A stretch of 64,000 bases of DNA from Micromonospora wenchangensis (GTDB lineage: Bacteria; Actinomycetota; Actinomycetes; Mycobacteriales; Micromonosporaceae), in assembly GCF_002210435.1 (NCBI RefSeq), contig NZ_MZMV01000002.1, forward strand, positions 62,001 to 126,000, given 5' to 3'. Under the pieces are notes generated by a model. It was not told the origin of the DNA and ran no database searches. It was given only the letters and a program-made list of their open reading frames with translations. The stretch's first letter is position 1, and each line of letters begins with the position of its first letter. Made by a program: the position numbers and the translations under genes. This document shows, one piece after another, positions 27,140 through 35,508 of the stretch.

Positions 27140-27341
27140 GCGGGTCGGGACCGGCCCGGACCAGGTCGCCGACCGGGTGCGGGAGGCCGCTGGCGGACTC
27201 TCCGCCCTGCTCCACGAGGCCGAGGCCGCCCGTCGTCACCGGGCGGAGGTGTCCGGCGCGGAGGGTGCCGGCGCGGTCTGCGCCTGGAACCACTTCGAGA
27301 ACATCCCGACCTTCTACAACTGGAACAACCGGCCGCGCTGA
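27108..27341 (+). CDS. RiPP precursor peptide with aromatic/Asn core (AmcA-like)
   Basis: A 77-residue peptide. The first ~55 residues are a charged leader (ADRVREAAGGLSALLHEAEA). The C-terminus is a dense core, WNHFENIPTFYNWNN (residues 60-74), followed by RPR. Omega-x-Asn triads (F63-E-N, F69-Y-N, W72-N-N) are the usual sites of three-residue cyclophanes. It starts inside the maturase gene after GGAGGGA. No transporter or protease gene lies next to it, so cleavage and export must come from elsewhere. Confidence 0.82.
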   Translation: MPETTSHRPTERVGTGPDQVADRVREAAGGLSALLHEAEAARRHRAEVSGAEGAGAVCAWNHFENIPTFYNWNNRPR

Positions 27342-27387
27342 GCGGAGGGTGACCGGCCTCGCCGTACGGTGACGGCCACGGCCACCC

Positions 27388-27446
27388 CGATCAGGGACCA
27401 CGCCGACCGGCCGGAGTGTGCTCCGGGAGGGCGGGGTCCCTGATCG
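27388..27446 (+). terminator. nested hairpin downstream of the RiPP precursor
   Basis: An outer 12-base perfect stem (27388-27399 with 27435-27446) encloses a CCGGAG-TGTG-CTCCGG hairpin at 27411-27426. It probably ends the maturase/precursor transcript, 47 bases after the precursor stop. Confidence 0.65.
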
Positions 27447-27480
27447 TCGGTGGTCACGCTGCTCTGGTCGGGCACATGCG

Positions 27481-27509
27481 TGAGCACGCGGAGAGTTGCC
27501 GCGTGCTCA
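27481..27509 (-). terminator. terminator of the DUF3073 gene
   Basis: Eleven-pair perfect stem (TGAGCACGCGG / CCGCGTGCTCA) with a 7-base loop, 14 bases past the DUF3073 stop on the minus strand. Confidence 0.75.
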
Positions 27510-27522
27510 GTGTGACCGGAGG

Positions 27523-27741
27523 TCAGCGGGTCGGAGGAGCCCAGGGGTCCGGGTCGTCGTCCGCATGATCCTCATCGTCGTCGTCGACATACTCTTTGTA
27601 GTCGTCGTCGAAGTGCTGCTCAGACTTCCCACCAGCACCCGCCAGTTCGCGCTGCAAGGCGGTGAGGTCGGTGTTCGGGGAGTGGTACTTCAACTCCCGC
27701 GCCACCTTCGTCTGCTTGGCCTTAGCACGGCCGCGCCCCAT
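27523..27741 (-). CDS. DUF3073 family small protein
   Basis: A 72-residue highly charged protein. The basic N-terminus GRGRAKAKQTKVARELKYHS and a very acidic middle (DDDYKEYVDDDDEDH) are the marks of DUF3073, a conserved actinobacterial family of unknown role. ATG 27741 follows a GAGGGGG sequence. It lies between purM/RiPP and valine dehydrogenase; in Streptomyces a DUF3073 gene sits directly between purM and vdh (recalled). Confidence 0.88.
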   Translation of the reverse strand: MGRGRAKAKQTKVARELKYHSPNTDLTALQRELAGAGGKSEQHFDDDYKEYVDDDDEDHADDDPDPWAPPTR

Positions 27742-28040
27742 GGCTCGACCCCCTCGCACAGAATGCGGGGCAGCCCGAAGGCGGGCCCCGATGACGTCAG
27801 GCATCTCTCGTGGCTCTTACGGTACATGGGGATGCCACCGTTCGGCACCTCGGGTTACCGTCTGCCGGCCCTGCGCGTCGCAGTCACCCGGCAGTCACCG
27901 AGTGTACCCGGTAAGGGGTCAGCGTTGGACTGCTCATGACACCGGTCAAACCGCTAGAAAAGCCGCGAAAGGCCACGTTACCGCGTGCTGTGCCAGCCGG
28001 TGCCGGCGGCCCTCCGGAACCGGGCCGGTACGGCCGGTGG
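27742..28040. other. intergenic stretch, no gene recognised
   Basis: About 300 bases without a supportable coding frame. It must hold the promoter of the DUF3073 gene; a TACCGT on the minus strand near 27817-27822 is the only box-like element noticed. An A-rich patch (CTAGAAAAGCCGCGAAAGG) at about 27952-27970 is unremarkable. Confidence 0.35.
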
Positions 28041-28075
28041 CGTCCCGGGCGCGGACCGTCGCCGCGCCCGGGACG
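28041..28075 (-). terminator. terminator of vdh
   Basis: Fourteen-pair perfect stem with a 7-base loop, beginning 5 bases after the vdh stop codon on the minus strand. Confidence 0.85.
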
Positions 28076-28080
28076 TGCGC

Positions 28081-29163
28081 TCAGCCCAGGTGGATGGCGC
28101 GCAGCCGACCCACGTCGGCCATCCGGCGCTCGGCCAGCCGGTCGGCGGCCACCGCCGGGGGCACCCCCTCGTCGTCGGCCAGCCGGAGGATCTGCCGGGT
28201 GGTGTCGAAGATCCGGGTGGCCCGCAGCTTGGCCCGGTCGAAGTTGAAGCCCTCGATCTCGTCCGCGACCTGGATGACCCCACCGGCGTTGACCACGTAG
28301 TCGGGGGCGTAGAGGATGCCCCGGTCGGCGAGGAGCTTCTCGATGCCGGGATGGGCGAGCTGGTTGTTGGCCGCGCCGGCGACCACCCGGGCCCGCAGGG
28401 CCGGCACGGAGTCGTCGTTCAGGGCGCCGCCCAGCGCGCACGGGGCGTACACGTCGATGTCGGCGGCGACCAGCGCGGCGGTGTCGGCGACCAGGGCGAC
28501 CCCGGGATGGTTGGTCCGCGCCCACTCCAGCGCCCGCGGGTCGACGTCGGTCGCCACCACCTCGGCCCCGTCGTCGACCAGGTGCCCGGTCAGGTGCCTG
28601 CCGACCTTGCCCAGCCCGGCCACCCCGACCCGGCGTCCACGCAGGCTGGGGCTGCCCCAGACGTGCTCGGCGGCGGCCCGCATCCCCTGGAAGACGCCCC
28701 AGGCGGTGAGGACCGAGGAGTCACCCGCCCCGCCGTGCTCCACGCTGCGGCCGGTGACGTACCGGGTCTCCCGTGCGATCACGTCCATGTCGGCCACGTA
28801 GGTGCCCACGTCGCAGGCGGTGTAGTAGCGCCCGCCCAGGGACTGCACGAACCGCGCGTACGCGCGTAGCAGCGCCTCGCTCTTGACCTGGTCCGGATCG
28901 CCCCAGATGACCGCCTTGCCGCCGCCCAGGTCCAGCCCCGCCAGCGCATTCTTGTACGCCATCCCGCGCGAGAGGTCCAGCACGTCGGCCAGCGCCGCCT
29001 CCTCGCTGGCGTACGGGTAGAAGCGGGTGCCGCCCAGCGCGGGCCCCAGCGCGGTCGAGTAGATGCCGATGATCGCCTTGAGGCCGCTCTGCCTGTCCTG
29101 GCAGAAGACGACCTGCTCGTGACCGGCCGGTCCGGGGTCGTCGGTGCTCACGAATACGCCCAT
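28081..29163 (-). CDS. vdh: valine (branched-chain amino acid) dehydrogenase
   Basis: A 360-residue Glu/Leu/Phe/Val dehydrogenase that oxidatively deaminates branched-chain amino acids with NAD+. The catalytic Lys region reads [16 protein letters not shown] and the Rossmann motif [31 protein letters not shown] near residue 40 is typical of actinomycete Vdh. It would feed branched-chain acyl-CoA supply. It has its own hairpin terminator and sits between the DUF3073 gene and the bldC region. Confidence 0.92.
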   Translation of the reverse strand: MGVFVSTDDPGPAGHEQVVFCQDRQSGLKAIIGIYSTALGPALGGTRFYPYASEEAALADVLDLSRGMAYKNALAGLDLGGGKAVIWGDPDQVKSEALLRAYARFVQSLGGRYYTACDVGTYVADMDVIARETRYVTGRSVEHGGAGDSSVLTAWGVFQGMRAAAEHVWGSPSLRGRRVGVAGLGKVGRHLTGHLVDDGAEVVATDVDPRALEWARTNHPGVALVADTAALVAADIDVYAPCALGGALNDDSVPALRARVVAGAANNQLAHPGIEKLLADRGILYAPDYVVNAGGVIQVADEIEGFNFDRAKLRATRIFDTTRQILRLADDEGVPPAVAADRLAERRMADVGRLRAIHLG

Positions 29164-29375
29164 GGCTCGCTCCTGTGTCGGTGTGCGCCCTTGTGAGGCG
29201 CGGACCTGGTCGGCCGGCGGGGATGCTGCCGGCGCTGGTCAGCCTAATATCGGTCGGGAACCGTGCCGTCGTCCACGTCGCGCGACCTGGACGTCCGGGA
29301 GTCGCCCGTCGGTGGCGTTCCGGTCGCGTCCGACGGCAGCGGCACCGGCACGGGGTTTCGTGGGAGGATCGCGCG

Positions 29376-30215
29376 GTGCCGTCGCTCTTCGCTTCTTACC
29401 TGCGCGTGTACGAGCCGCTGACCGCCTTCGACCGGGACCGTCAGTCGTACTGGCGGCGCTACGTGCGGGAGGGGCGGGCGGTGGCCCCGTTGGAGGGGCC
29501 GGGCCGGCAACGGAGCGCGGTCATCGCGGCGCTCGGCGCGGGCTGGACGCGACTGCCCGACCTGCCCGACGAGGCGTACGTGCTGGAGGTCGACGACGCG
29601 CTGCTGGTCTGCCCGTGGAACCTGCGGGTCCGGGTGGCCGAGGCGGCCCTGAGCGCCCGGGAAGGGGTGCCGTCGGTGATCGCCGACGCGTTCGTCCCGC
29701 CGGTCCTGGCCGGGCAGGCCAAGACCGTGGTGGAGGACTGGCGCAGCGGCGCCCGGGTGCTGGAGCACGGGGTGCCCCGACTGCACGAGCAGATCGCCAC
29801 CTGGGGCGTGCCGCTGCGGTGGTTCGTGCTGGTCGAGGCGGGCGAGCGGGAGCTGGTCACCCGGCCGGACCGGCGGGCGCTGCGCTACCGCACGGAGATC
29901 TCCAAGGCCCGCCGACGGGCCTCGCGGGCGCTGGCGGTGCTCAGGAAGTCGATAGGTGCCGCGCCGATCACCGAGGCGGTCGAGGAGGCCGCCCGGTGGC
30001 TGGAGGAGTTCCACCCCCGCTCGGTGGTCGAGTTGGACTACGGCGGCCTGGTGCAGCTGCTCTCCGACGAGACGCTGGCCGCGGACGACTCGCCGGAGCT
30101 GGTGGCGGGCGGTCTGGCCGGGCTCTCCCGGGGCGAGACGGACGAGGCGTCGGCGGCGTACGACCGGTTGGTCGCGCGGTGGCGCGCGATCCAGTTGCTG
30201 GAGCGGTGCAATTGA
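29376..30215 (+). CDS. conserved hypothetical upstream of bldC
   Basis: A 279-residue soluble protein with no recognised catalytic motif. It starts LFASYLRVYEPLTAFDRDRQ, after GGGAGGA and GTG 29376. The second half is helix-rich and charged (RYRTEISKARRRASRALAVL). Proteins with this start occur upstream of bldC in several actinomycetes (recalled). A cytoplasmic role linked to development is only a guess from neighbourhood. Confidence 0.72.
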   Translation: MPSLFASYLRVYEPLTAFDRDRQSYWRRYVREGRAVAPLEGPGRQRSAVIAALGAGWTRLPDLPDEAYVLEVDDALLVCPWNLRVRVAEAALSAREGVPSVIADAFVPPVLAGQAKTVVEDWRSGARVLEHGVPRLHEQIATWGVPLRWFVLVEAGERELVTRPDRRALRYRTEISKARRRASRALAVLRKSIGAAPITEAVEEAARWLEEFHPRSVVELDYGGLVQLLSDETLAADDSPELVAGGLAGLSRGETDEASAAYDRLVARWRAIQLLERCN

Positions 30216-30466
30216 CCGGATACCGCCCATTCGCGCTGTCAATTATGAGTCACGCTCGTAGTTGACGCATCACGAACCGTGATCATGAGTCCGAATAAGG
30301 TACTTTCTGCCGTGTAAAAGTCAGATAAATCGGGCATGGTTCATCCGTCCGTCTAGGGACCTTCGGCCGTTCGGCCCATGTCGGACATCGGGGACTAGCC
30401 GGACCATGGGAGACGCGTCGGCCGGCGGGACCCCGGCCGATGTCTATCCATGTGGAGGAGTGACCG
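30216..30466 (+). promoter_or_regulatory. bldC upstream region with inverted repeats
   Basis: This 251-base leader is markedly AT-rich for the window. It has TTGACG (30262-30267), a perfect ATCACG-AAC-CGTGAT repeat (30269-30283), two copies of ATGAGTC (30245-30251, 30285-30291), a TAAGGT box (30296-30301), and a TCGGCCGG/CCGGCCGA hairpin (30418-30440) just before the bldC ribosome-binding site. A long structured leader suits a developmental regulator; specific sites are inferred. Confidence 0.4.
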
Positions 30467-30676
30467 ATGGCATCGCGAACGCACGAACCAGAGCCGCTAC
30501 TCACGCCGGCCGAGGTGGCGTCGATGTTCCGTGTCGACCCGAAGACGGTGACCCGGTGGGCCAAGGCGGGGAAGCTCAGCGCGATCCGAACCCTGGGCGG
30601 ACACCGTCGGTACCGTGAGTCGGAGGTGCGGGCGTTGCTACAGGGCCAGATCCCCCAGCAGCGCCAGGGGGACTGA
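30467..30676 (+). CDS. bldC: BldC developmental transcription factor
   Basis: A 69-residue MerR-like winged-helix protein, almost the same length and sequence pattern as BldC: LLTPAEVASMFRVDPKTVTR, then WAKAGKLSAIRTLGGHRRYR. In Streptomyces BldC holds back sporulation and binds DNA as cooperative head-to-tail oligomers. ATG 30467 follows GGAGGAG. A strong hairpin follows at 30698. Confidence 0.95.
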   Translation: MASRTHEPEPLLTPAEVASMFRVDPKTVTRWAKAGKLSAIRTLGGHRRYRESEVRALLQGQIPQQRQGD

Positions 30677-30697
30677 CCCGGTCAGAACGTTACGGAC

Positions 30698-30745
30698 CTC
30701 AGGGGCGGGCGGACGTCGCAGCAGCGACGTACCACCGCCCCTGAG
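30698..30745 (+). terminator. terminator of bldC
   Basis: Outer 11-pair stem (CTCAGGGGCGG / CCGCCCCTGAG), a small internal loop, then an inner 7-pair stem ACGTCGC/GCGACGT with an AGCA loop. Confidence 0.82.
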
Positions 30746-30760
30746 TCGTCCCCACCCCCG

Positions 30761-30795
30761 GACCGCTCCGGCGGGCCCCGCCGGCCGGAGCGGTC
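30761..30795 (-). terminator. hairpin overlapping the stop of the PPOX-type gene
   Basis: Eleven-pair stem GACCGCTCCGG / CCGGAGCGGTC around a GC-rich loop. It covers the first two bases of the stop codon of the convergent gene ending at 30794. Confidence 0.65.
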
Positions 30796-31183
30796 AGCCC
30801 GGCGGGTCGGTCAGGCTGATCCGGATGCCGACGGTGCCCGCCTCGCCCCGGCGCAGCCGGCTGCCGAGCAGGGTCAACCGCCCCAGCAGCCGGTACTTGC
30901 GCTTGAGCAGGTCGCGTACCCGGCCGCTCTCCTGCGGGCCGCAGAGCACCGCGTGACCCGGCACCGCCTCACCCAGCGGACGGCCCCGCACGTCGCACGG
31001 GGCCACCGTCACCGTGCCGTCCCGCCTGATCCGCTTGACCTTGCCCGAGTCGGCGACCGTCCAGACCGCCAGCGTGTCGTCGTCGCGGACCGCCCAGACC
31101 GGGGTGGACACCGCACGGCCGTCCTTGCGGAACGTCGTCAGCAGGACGTACTTCTCCGCCGCCAGGCGGTCCAGGTCGGTCAC
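30794..31183 (-). CDS. PPOX-class (F420/FMN split-barrel) oxidoreductase
   Basis: A 129-residue pyridoxamine-phosphate-oxidase-like split barrel. The N-terminal KYVLLTTFRKDGRAVSTPVW and AVWTVADSGKVKRIRRDG are typical of small F420-dependent PPOX proteins of actinobacteria. The start is GTG 31183. It is divergent from a methyltransferase at 31227. Substrate unknown. Confidence 0.82.
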   Translation of the reverse strand: MTDLDRLAAEKYVLLTTFRKDGRAVSTPVWAVRDDDTLAVWTVADSGKVKRIRRDGTVTVAPCDVRGRPLGEAVPGHAVLCGPQESGRVRDLLKRKYRLLGRLTLLGSRLRRGEAGTVGIRISLTDPPG

Positions 31184-31226
31184 GCCGCCCAGGATACGGC
31201 GGACGGACCCGGATACCGTGCAGGTC

Positions 31227-32012
31227 GTGACCGGAGAACCTCGACTCGGCGACGTGTTCGGAGAACTGCTGCGCGACGCGTACGCGGTGCACACCGGGAT
31301 CGGCCCCCGGCCGCTGGTCGGCGGGCGGCTGCCCCGACCGGTCATCGAGATCATCGAGCGGGACGACGGACTGGTCAACGGGGCCCCCGCCGCGCACTAC
31401 CTGGACGGGCCGGAACACTGGCAGCCGTACGACCACCGGGCCGTGGACCGGACCCGGGGCGCCACCCTGGACGTCGGCGTCGGGGGCGGGCGGATCGCGC
31501 TGGTGCTCCAGGAACGCGGCATCCCCGTCACCGGGCTGGACACCTCGCCCGGGGCGCTGCGGGTCAGCCGGCACCGGGGCGTCCGGGACCTCGTCCTCGG
31601 CACCGTTGACGAGCACGTCGCCGACGGCCGGCGCTACGACACGTTCCTGCTGCTCGGCAACAACCTGGGGCTGTTCGAGGGGCGGGAGCGGGCACCGGCG
31701 TTCCTCGCCGCGCTGGCCGCCCTGGCCCGGCCGGGCGCGCAGGTCATCGCGCACGGCACCGACCCGTACGGCACCACCGACCCGGTGCACACCGGCTACC
31801 ACGAGCACAACCGGCGGCGGGGGCGGCTCGGCGGGCAACTGCGGCTGCGGCTGCGCTACCGCGAACTCGGCACGGAGTGGTTCGACTACCTGGTCTGCTC
31901 CGCCGAGGAACTGGCCGAGCTGGTCCGGGGCACCGGATGGCGGCTGACCGACGTGGACGACCGCGACGCCCCGTACTATCTGGCCACCCTGCGGTTGGCC
32001 GCCGGGCGGTGA
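31227..32012 (+). CDS. class I SAM-dependent methyltransferase
   Basis: A 261-residue methyltransferase with motif I LDVGVGGGRIALVLQERG and the acidic end of the next strand in PVTGLDTSPGAL. LLLGNNLGLFEG matches motif IV of this group. GTG 31227 lies seven bases after a TACCGT box, fitting a leaderless transcript. Substrate cannot be inferred; the neighbours (PPOX protein, acidic repeat protein) give no pathway. Confidence 0.82.
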   Translation: MTGEPRLGDVFGELLRDAYAVHTGIGPRPLVGGRLPRPVIEIIERDDGLVNGAPAAHYLDGPEHWQPYDHRAVDRTRGATLDVGVGGGRIALVLQERGIPVTGLDTSPGALRVSRHRGVRDLVLGTVDEHVADGRRYDTFLLLGNNLGLFEGRERAPAFLAALAALARPGAQVIAHGTDPYGTTDPVHTGYHEHNRRRGRLGGQLRLRLRYRELGTEWFDYLVCSAEELAELVRGTGWRLTDVDDRDAPYYLATLRLAAGR

Positions 32013-32036
32013 GCGGGGGCCCGGTCGGGCCCCCGC
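32013..32036. terminator. bidirectional terminator
   Basis: Perfect 10-pair stem GCGGGGGCCC / GGGCCCCCGC with a GGTC loop, directly after the methyltransferase stop and 7 bases before the end of the convergent gene. Confidence 0.8.
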
Positions 32037-32043
32037 GCCCGCG

Positions 32044-32346
32044 TCAGACCTGGACGGTCGGCGGGAGCTGCTCCGGGGGGAGGCCGCCGTCGCCGTCGAC
32101 CACCTCGTCCGGGGTGCCGTCCTCGTCGATGTCGACCATGGTGATGTCGACCTTGCCGTCGCCGTCGGTGTCGAACTGGAACAGGTCCGCCCGGCCGTCG
32201 CCGTCGGTGTCCACCACCCACACGTCGGTCTTGCCGTCGTTGTTGGTGTCGGCGCGGAGCAGGTCGACGCGCTCGTCGCCGCGCGTCTCCACGACCGCCG
32301 TGCCGTCGGTGGTGCCGCTGTCCACGGTCTCCGGTGCCTGGCTCAT
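32044..32346 (-). CDS. small acidic protein with Asp-rich calcium-loop-like repeats
   Basis: A 100-residue very acidic protein without signal peptide or membrane segment. It has three to four tandem loops of the form DTNNDGKTD, DTDGDGRAD, DTDGDGKVD and DIDEDGTPD, each followed by a short hydrophobic strand. Such loops bind Ca2+ in dockerin-like and thrombospondin-type-3 repeats. Why an apparently cytoplasmic protein carries them is unclear. Confidence 0.72.
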   Translation of the reverse strand: MSQAPETVDSGTTDGTAVVETRGDERVDLLRADTNNDGKTDVWVVDTDGDGRADLFQFDTDGDGKVDITMVDIDEDGTPDEVVDGDGGLPPEQLPPTVQV

Positions 32347-32516
32347 GTCGACTGGTTCCTTCCCTTGACGTTGGGGCCGTCTGTACCCGGTGCGGCGGTC
32401 CCCCACGCATGCCGCCGGGAACGGTGCTGCATAGGGTCGCACCCATGAGCCAGCGGAGCGAGCGGCAGGGCATGTCGGAGACCCCGCACGCCGCCGTACG
32501 CAGTGAGGGAGCGTCC

Positions 32517-33371
32517 ATGAGTCGTCTTGTCGTCGTCGGGGCCGGCACGATGGGGCTCGGCATCGCCTACGTGGCGGCCGGCGCGGGCTACGCGGTCGAA
32601 CTGGTCGAGGTGGACCGGGGGCGGGCCGAGGCCGCCGCCACCCGCCTCGACGAGCTGTGCGCGTGGGCGGTGCAGCGGGGGAAGCTCGGTGCCGCCGAGG
32701 CCGCCGCGCAGCGGGACCGGATCACCCTGCGGGGGGCGCTCGCCGAGGTCGCCCCGGCACCGGAGGTGGTCGTCGAGGCGGTGCCCGAGCGGCCCGACCT
32801 GAAGCGGTCGGTGCTCGCCGAGGCCGAACGGCTGCGCCCGGCGCTGCTGGGCAGCAACACCTCCAGCATCCCCATCGGTGAGCTGGCCGAGGGGCTGACC
32901 CGGCCGGAGTCCTTCCTCGGGCTGCACTTCTTCAACCCGGTCTGGGCGATGGCCCTGCTGGAGGTGGTGGTCGGCGCGGCCACCGCACCGGAGACCACCG
33001 CGGCGGCCGTCACGCTCGCCGGCCGGCTGGGCAAGGACCCCGTCGTCGTACGCGACCTGCCCGGCTTCGCCACCTCCCGGCTCGGGGTGACCCTCGGCCT
33101 GGAGGCGATCCGGATGGTCGCCGACGGGGTGGCCGCACCGGCCGACGTGGACAAGGCGATGGTGCTCGGCTACCGGCACCCGGTCGGCCCGTTGGAGCTG
33201 ACCGACCTCGTCGGGCTGGACGTGCGGCTGGACATCGCCCGCACCCTCCAGGCCGCCTACGGTGACCGGTTCGCCCCACCGCCGCTGCTGGTCGAGATGG
33301 TCGCCGACGGGAAGCTCGGCAAGAAGTCCGGCCAGGGCTTCTACACGTGGAAGGACGGTCGCCGGCAGTGA
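32517..33371 (+). CDS. 3-hydroxyacyl-CoA (3-hydroxybutyryl-CoA) dehydrogenase
   Basis: A 284-residue NAD-dependent dehydrogenase. The Rossmann motif GAGTMGLGIAYVAAGAGY opens the protein; the catalytic region LGLHFFNPVWAM holds the active-site His, with GSNTSSIPIGEL before it. The C-terminal helical domain ends GKKSGQGFYTW. ATG 32517 follows GTGAGGGAG. It is coupled by GTGA overlap to an enoyl-CoA hydratase, together a beta-oxidation or phenylacetate/butyrate-type pair. Confidence 0.9.
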   Translation: MSRLVVVGAGTMGLGIAYVAAGAGYAVELVEVDRGRAEAAATRLDELCAWAVQRGKLGAAEAAAQRDRITLRGALAEVAPAPEVVVEAVPERPDLKRSVLAEAERLRPALLGSNTSSIPIGELAEGLTRPESFLGLHFFNPVWAMALLEVVVGAATAPETTAAAVTLAGRLGKDPVVVRDLPGFATSRLGVTLGLEAIRMVADGVAAPADVDKAMVLGYRHPVGPLELTDLVGLDVRLDIARTLQAAYGDRFAPPPLLVEMVADGKLGKKSGQGFYTWKDGRRQ

Positions 33372-34111
33372 GCGGGCTACGGGTGGAGGAGCTGCCCGAC
33401 CGGGTGGTGGTGACGCTGGACCGGCCGGAGAAACGCAACGCCATCGACGCCGACCTGATCGGCGCGCTGCACGACGTCTGCGCCGCGCTGGAGGCCCGGC
33501 CCCGGCTGCTGCTGCTCACCGGTGGCACCGACGGGCTCTTCGCCGGCGGGGCCGACATCGGTCAACTCCGCGAGCGGGGCCGGCTGGACGCGCTCGCCGC
33601 GATCAACTCGGCGGCCTTCGCCCGGCTCCGGGCGCTGCCGATGCCGAGCGTGGCGGCCGTGGACGGCCCCGCGCTGGGCGGCGGCGCGGAACTGGCGTAC
33701 GCCTGCGACCTGCGGGTGTGCACGGCACGGGCGGTCTTCGGGCAGCCGGAGGTGCGACTGGGCATCCTGGCCGGCGCGGGGGCGACCCACCGGTTGCCGG
33801 CCCTGGTCGGCGAGGGTCTGGCCAAGGAACTGCTGTTCACCGGCCGCCGAATCGACGCCGACGAGGCGCTGCGGATCGGCCTGGTCAACCGGGTGGTGGC
33901 CGAGCCGACCGAGCTGCTGCCCACCGCGCACGGGCTGCTCGACGAGATGGCGAAGGGTTCCGCACTGGCGTTGCGGCTGACCAAGCTCGCGGTGGACGCC
34001 CCGCCCGGTGCCCACCCGCAGCTCGACCTGGTCAGCCAGGCGGTGCTCTTCGAGGACGAGGAGAAGCACCGCCGGATGACCGACTTCCTGGAGCGTCGCC
34101 GGCCCCGGTGA
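33368..34111 (+). CDS. enoyl-CoA hydratase/isomerase
   Basis: A 247-residue crotonase-fold protein. The oxyanion-hole segments are FAGGADIGQL and ALGGGAELAYACDLRV. EVRLGILAGAGATHRLP lies where the two catalytic Glu normally sit; the second position reads Ala/Gly here, so isomerase or another crotonase activity is possible. GTG 33368 overlaps the dehydrogenase stop. A hairpin follows at 34120. Confidence 0.87.
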   Translation: MSGLRVEELPDRVVVTLDRPEKRNAIDADLIGALHDVCAALEARPRLLLLTGGTDGLFAGGADIGQLRERGRLDALAAINSAAFARLRALPMPSVAAVDGPALGGGAELAYACDLRVCTARAVFGQPEVRLGILAGAGATHRLPALVGEGLAKELLFTGRRIDADEALRIGLVNRVVAEPTELLPTAHGLLDEMAKGSALALRLTKLAVDAPPGAHPQLDLVSQAVLFEDEEKHRRMTDFLERRRPR

Positions 34112-34119
34112 GCCGGAAC

Positions 34120-34145
34120 GGGCGGCACCGGAGCCGGTGCCGCCC
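34120..34145. terminator. bidirectional terminator
   Basis: Perfect inverted repeat GGGCGGCACC / GGTGCCGCCC around GGAGCC, between two convergent genes. Confidence 0.8.
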
Positions 34146-34155
34146 CACCGTCGGG

Positions 34156-35508
34156 TCAGTGCCGGATCGGTACGCCCGCGTCGGCCAGCGCCTTGATCAG
34201 CCCGGCGGATTCACCGAAGCCGATGACCAGCACCGCCTCCGGCTTGTAGTTCTTGATCTCGCCGGCCAGGCTGCCGAAGTCGACGGGCGGGGCCTTGGCG
34301 TCGGCCGGCGGCTCGTAGGTGAGCAGCTTCACCCGGTCGCTGCCGAAGCCGGCCCGCTCCAGCTCGGCGCGGACGGTCTCCTGGAGACCCTCGCCGTAGG
34401 AGTCCTTGCGGGCCACCACCACGATCCTGTGCGGGCCGTCGCGGAGGATCACGTCGGCCAGCGCCCGGCCCTGGAGGCTGTCCGGCGGGGCGGTCCGGAA
34501 GTAGAGGCCCTTGTCGTCGGCCTGGCTCAACCCCGCGTCGGTGTTGGACGGCGAGAACAGGATCTTGCCGGCCGCCACCACGTCCGGCAGCACGGCGGCG
34601 GAGATCCCCGACGCGGCGGCACCGATGATGACCTGCACCTTGTTCTTGACGTGCGAGGCCACGGTGGCCTTGGCGACGGCCGGGTTGGTGCCGTCGTCAC
34701 CGTCGAACCAGGTCACCGGGTCGCCGAGCACCCCGCCCGCGGCGTTGATCTCCCTGATCGCCAGCGCCACGCCGGCGGCCAGCGGCGGATAGGCCAGGGC
34801 CAGGTCGCCGGTCTTGGGCAGCAGGCCACCGAGGATCAGCGGGGAGCCGTCGCTGCGGTCGTTGCGCCCGCCCCGCTGCTTCTTCGGCTTCGGGGCGGCC
34901 TTGGTGCTCACCCCGGACTCGTCCCCGGCGCCGACGAACTCGGTCTTCGCGTCGTTGATCTTCTGGTTGTCGAAGTGCAGGGTGGCGTAGCTGGCGGTGG
35001 CCGGCTCACCGAGATCGGTGAAGCCGGCCCGGTTCAGCGACGGGCCGCGGTACTCGATGTCCTGACCGTCCCGGGCCAGGGCCAGGCAGCTCGCCGCGTC
35101 CGTGCAGCGCTGGCCGTTGGTGGTCACCCCGACGATCTGCTTGGCGATGTCGGCCGGATCGGTGCTGCCGGCGAGCTGGGCGGCCAGCGCGCTGATCATG
35201 ACCGCGTCGTACGACTCCGCCGCGTAGAGGTAGTCGGTCAGCTTCGAGTCGACGGTGCGCAGCCGCTGCTTGAAGTCGTCGCTGAGCGGCGTGAGCGGGG
35301 TGGTGCCCTTCATGCCGTCGACGAGGTCGGCCCGGTCCTTCAGCTCGGCGGCGAAGGAGTTCTGCATGTTGCCGTCGGTGCCGTACAGACGCACCTGCGG
35401 GGTGGCCGCCTCCTCGGGCTTGTCGGTCGTCCCGCACGCGCTGACGGCGAGCAGCAACGACGCACAGGCCGCCAGGATGGCCGCGCGCGGGCCGCGGGTT
35501 ACGAGCAT
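34156..35508 (-). CDS. circularly permuted branched-chain-type substrate-binding lipoprotein
   Basis: A 450-residue lipoprotein (lipobox VSA-C25) related to Leu/Ile/Val-type periplasmic-binding proteins, but with the halves reversed. Residues ~38-205 match the usual C-terminal half (LYGTDGNM, SYDAVMISALAAQL, VTTNGQRCTDAASCLALARD, YRGPS). A Lys/Arg/Gly-rich linker (206-225) leads to the usual N-terminal half (LILGGLLPKTGDLALAYPPL, AINAAGG-type and SPSNTDAGLS regions). The protein ends in KALADAGVPI, which normally joins to LYGxDG. The start follows GGAAGG. No permease gene is adjacent; it may be an orphan sensor or binding protein. Confidence 0.83.
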   Translation of the reverse strand: MLVTRGPRAAILAACASLLLAVSACGTTDKPEEAATPQVRLYGTDGNMQNSFAAELKDRADLVDGMKGTTPLTPLSDDFKQRLRTVDSKLTDYLYAAESYDAVMISALAAQLAGSTDPADIAKQIVGVTTNGQRCTDAASCLALARDGQDIEYRGPSLNRAGFTDLGEPATASYATLHFDNQKINDAKTEFVGAGDESGVSTKAAPKPKKQRGGRNDRSDGSPLILGGLLPKTGDLALAYPPLAAGVALAIREINAAGGVLGDPVTWFDGDDGTNPAVAKATVASHVKNKVQVIIGAAASGISAAVLPDVVAAGKILFSPSNTDAGLSQADDKGLYFRTAPPDSLQGRALADVILRDGPHRIVVVARKDSYGEGLQETVRAELERAGFGSDRVKLLTYEPPADAKAPPVDFGSLAGEIKNYKPEAVLVIGFGESAGLIKALADAGVPIRH

